Shown piece after piece: positions 13,804-13,859 of a DNA stretch of 13,859 nucleotides; the stretch's first letter is position 1, and each line of letters opens with the position of its first letter. The notes beneath the pieces were generated by a model. The model was given only the letters and a program-made list of their open reading frames with translations, had not been told where the DNA came from and did no database searches. The DNA is from JBFHES01 sp041584015 (GTDB lineage Bacteria > Bacteroidota > Bacteroidia > Bacteroidales > M50B96). Location: assembly GCA_041584015.1 (NCBI GenBank), contig JBFHES010000111.1, positions 1 through 13,859 on the forward strand, read 5' to 3'. Position numbers and translations under genes: made by a program.

Positions 13804-13859
13804 ATGAAAATGACTAATAGTACAATTAGAACTATTCGCTTATTTAGCAGTACAATTGC
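13804..13859 (+). CDS. Possible start of a plus-strand gene, cut by window edge
   Basis: ATG at 13804 opens a frame that stays open to the window end (18 codons: MKMTNSTIRTIRLF, then SSTI). It lies 38 bp after the T9SS-domain remnant. There is no Shine-Dalgarno, but almost no gene here has one. Too short to judge; it could be chance. Confidence 0.2.
   Translation, partial: MKMTNSTIRTIRLFSSTI
13819..13857 (+). repeat. Short direct repeat AGTACAATT
   Basis: AGTACAATT occurs at 13819-13827 and 13849-13857, 30 bp apart, in AT-rich sequence at the window end. Possibly chance, or part of a repeat that continues outside the window. Confidence 0.3.

Overview
The window looks like a chromosomal segment of a Bacteroidota bacterium (Sphingobacteriales/Cytophagales-like is a guess). 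Support: low GC, almost no Shine-Dalgarno sequences, a candidate promoter of the Bacteroidota type (-33 TTG / -7 TAnnTTTG), a PepSY-like exported protein, and a remnant of a type IX secretion (T9SS) C-terminal sorting domain. I saw no tRNA, rRNA, CRISPR array or intact mobile element.

Layout. (1) 1-2870, minus: a large secreted GH38 alpha-mannosidase-like enzyme, open from its start to the window edge, so its C-terminus is missing. (2) 2871-3195: intergenic, with a perfect 16-bp palindrome. (3) 3196-4311, minus: a LOG/Rossmann-fold nucleotide-binding protein with a long N-terminal extension. (4) 4455-12403, minus: eight tightly packed collinear genes, in transcription order GDPD phosphodiesterase, alpha/beta hydrolase, aerobic glycerol-3-phosphate dehydrogenase (GlpD), CorA-type channel with a GTN motif, CNNM/DUF21 membrane protein, MscS channel, PepSY-like periplasmic protein, second MscS channel. 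(5) 12404-12825: a divergent control region with several dyads. (6) 12826-13263, plus: Hsp20 small heat-shock protein with a strong Shine-Dalgarno and a clear terminator. (7) 13340-13765, plus: a decayed locus in which a frameshifted Hsp20 N-terminus abuts a frameshifted T9SS sorting domain. (8) From 13804: possibly the start of another plus-strand gene.

How the genes may work together (inference). GDPD, the hydrolase and GlpD form a plausible intracellular route from glycerophospholipid breakdown products through glycerol-3-phosphate to DHAP. Their stop/start junctions are 1 nt apart or overlapping. CorA and CNNM are a divalent-cation channel and a putative cation exporter/sensor, also 1 nt apart. 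Two MscS channels add osmotic release. The run therefore reads as an envelope-homeostasis operon (lipid salvage, Mg2+ and turgor) divergent from a chaperone gene. A heptamer, ATTTGAC, recurs across the shared control region and may link the two sides. The individual families are known. The unusual points are the combined operon, the GTN variant of CorA, and the Hsp20/T9SS scar.
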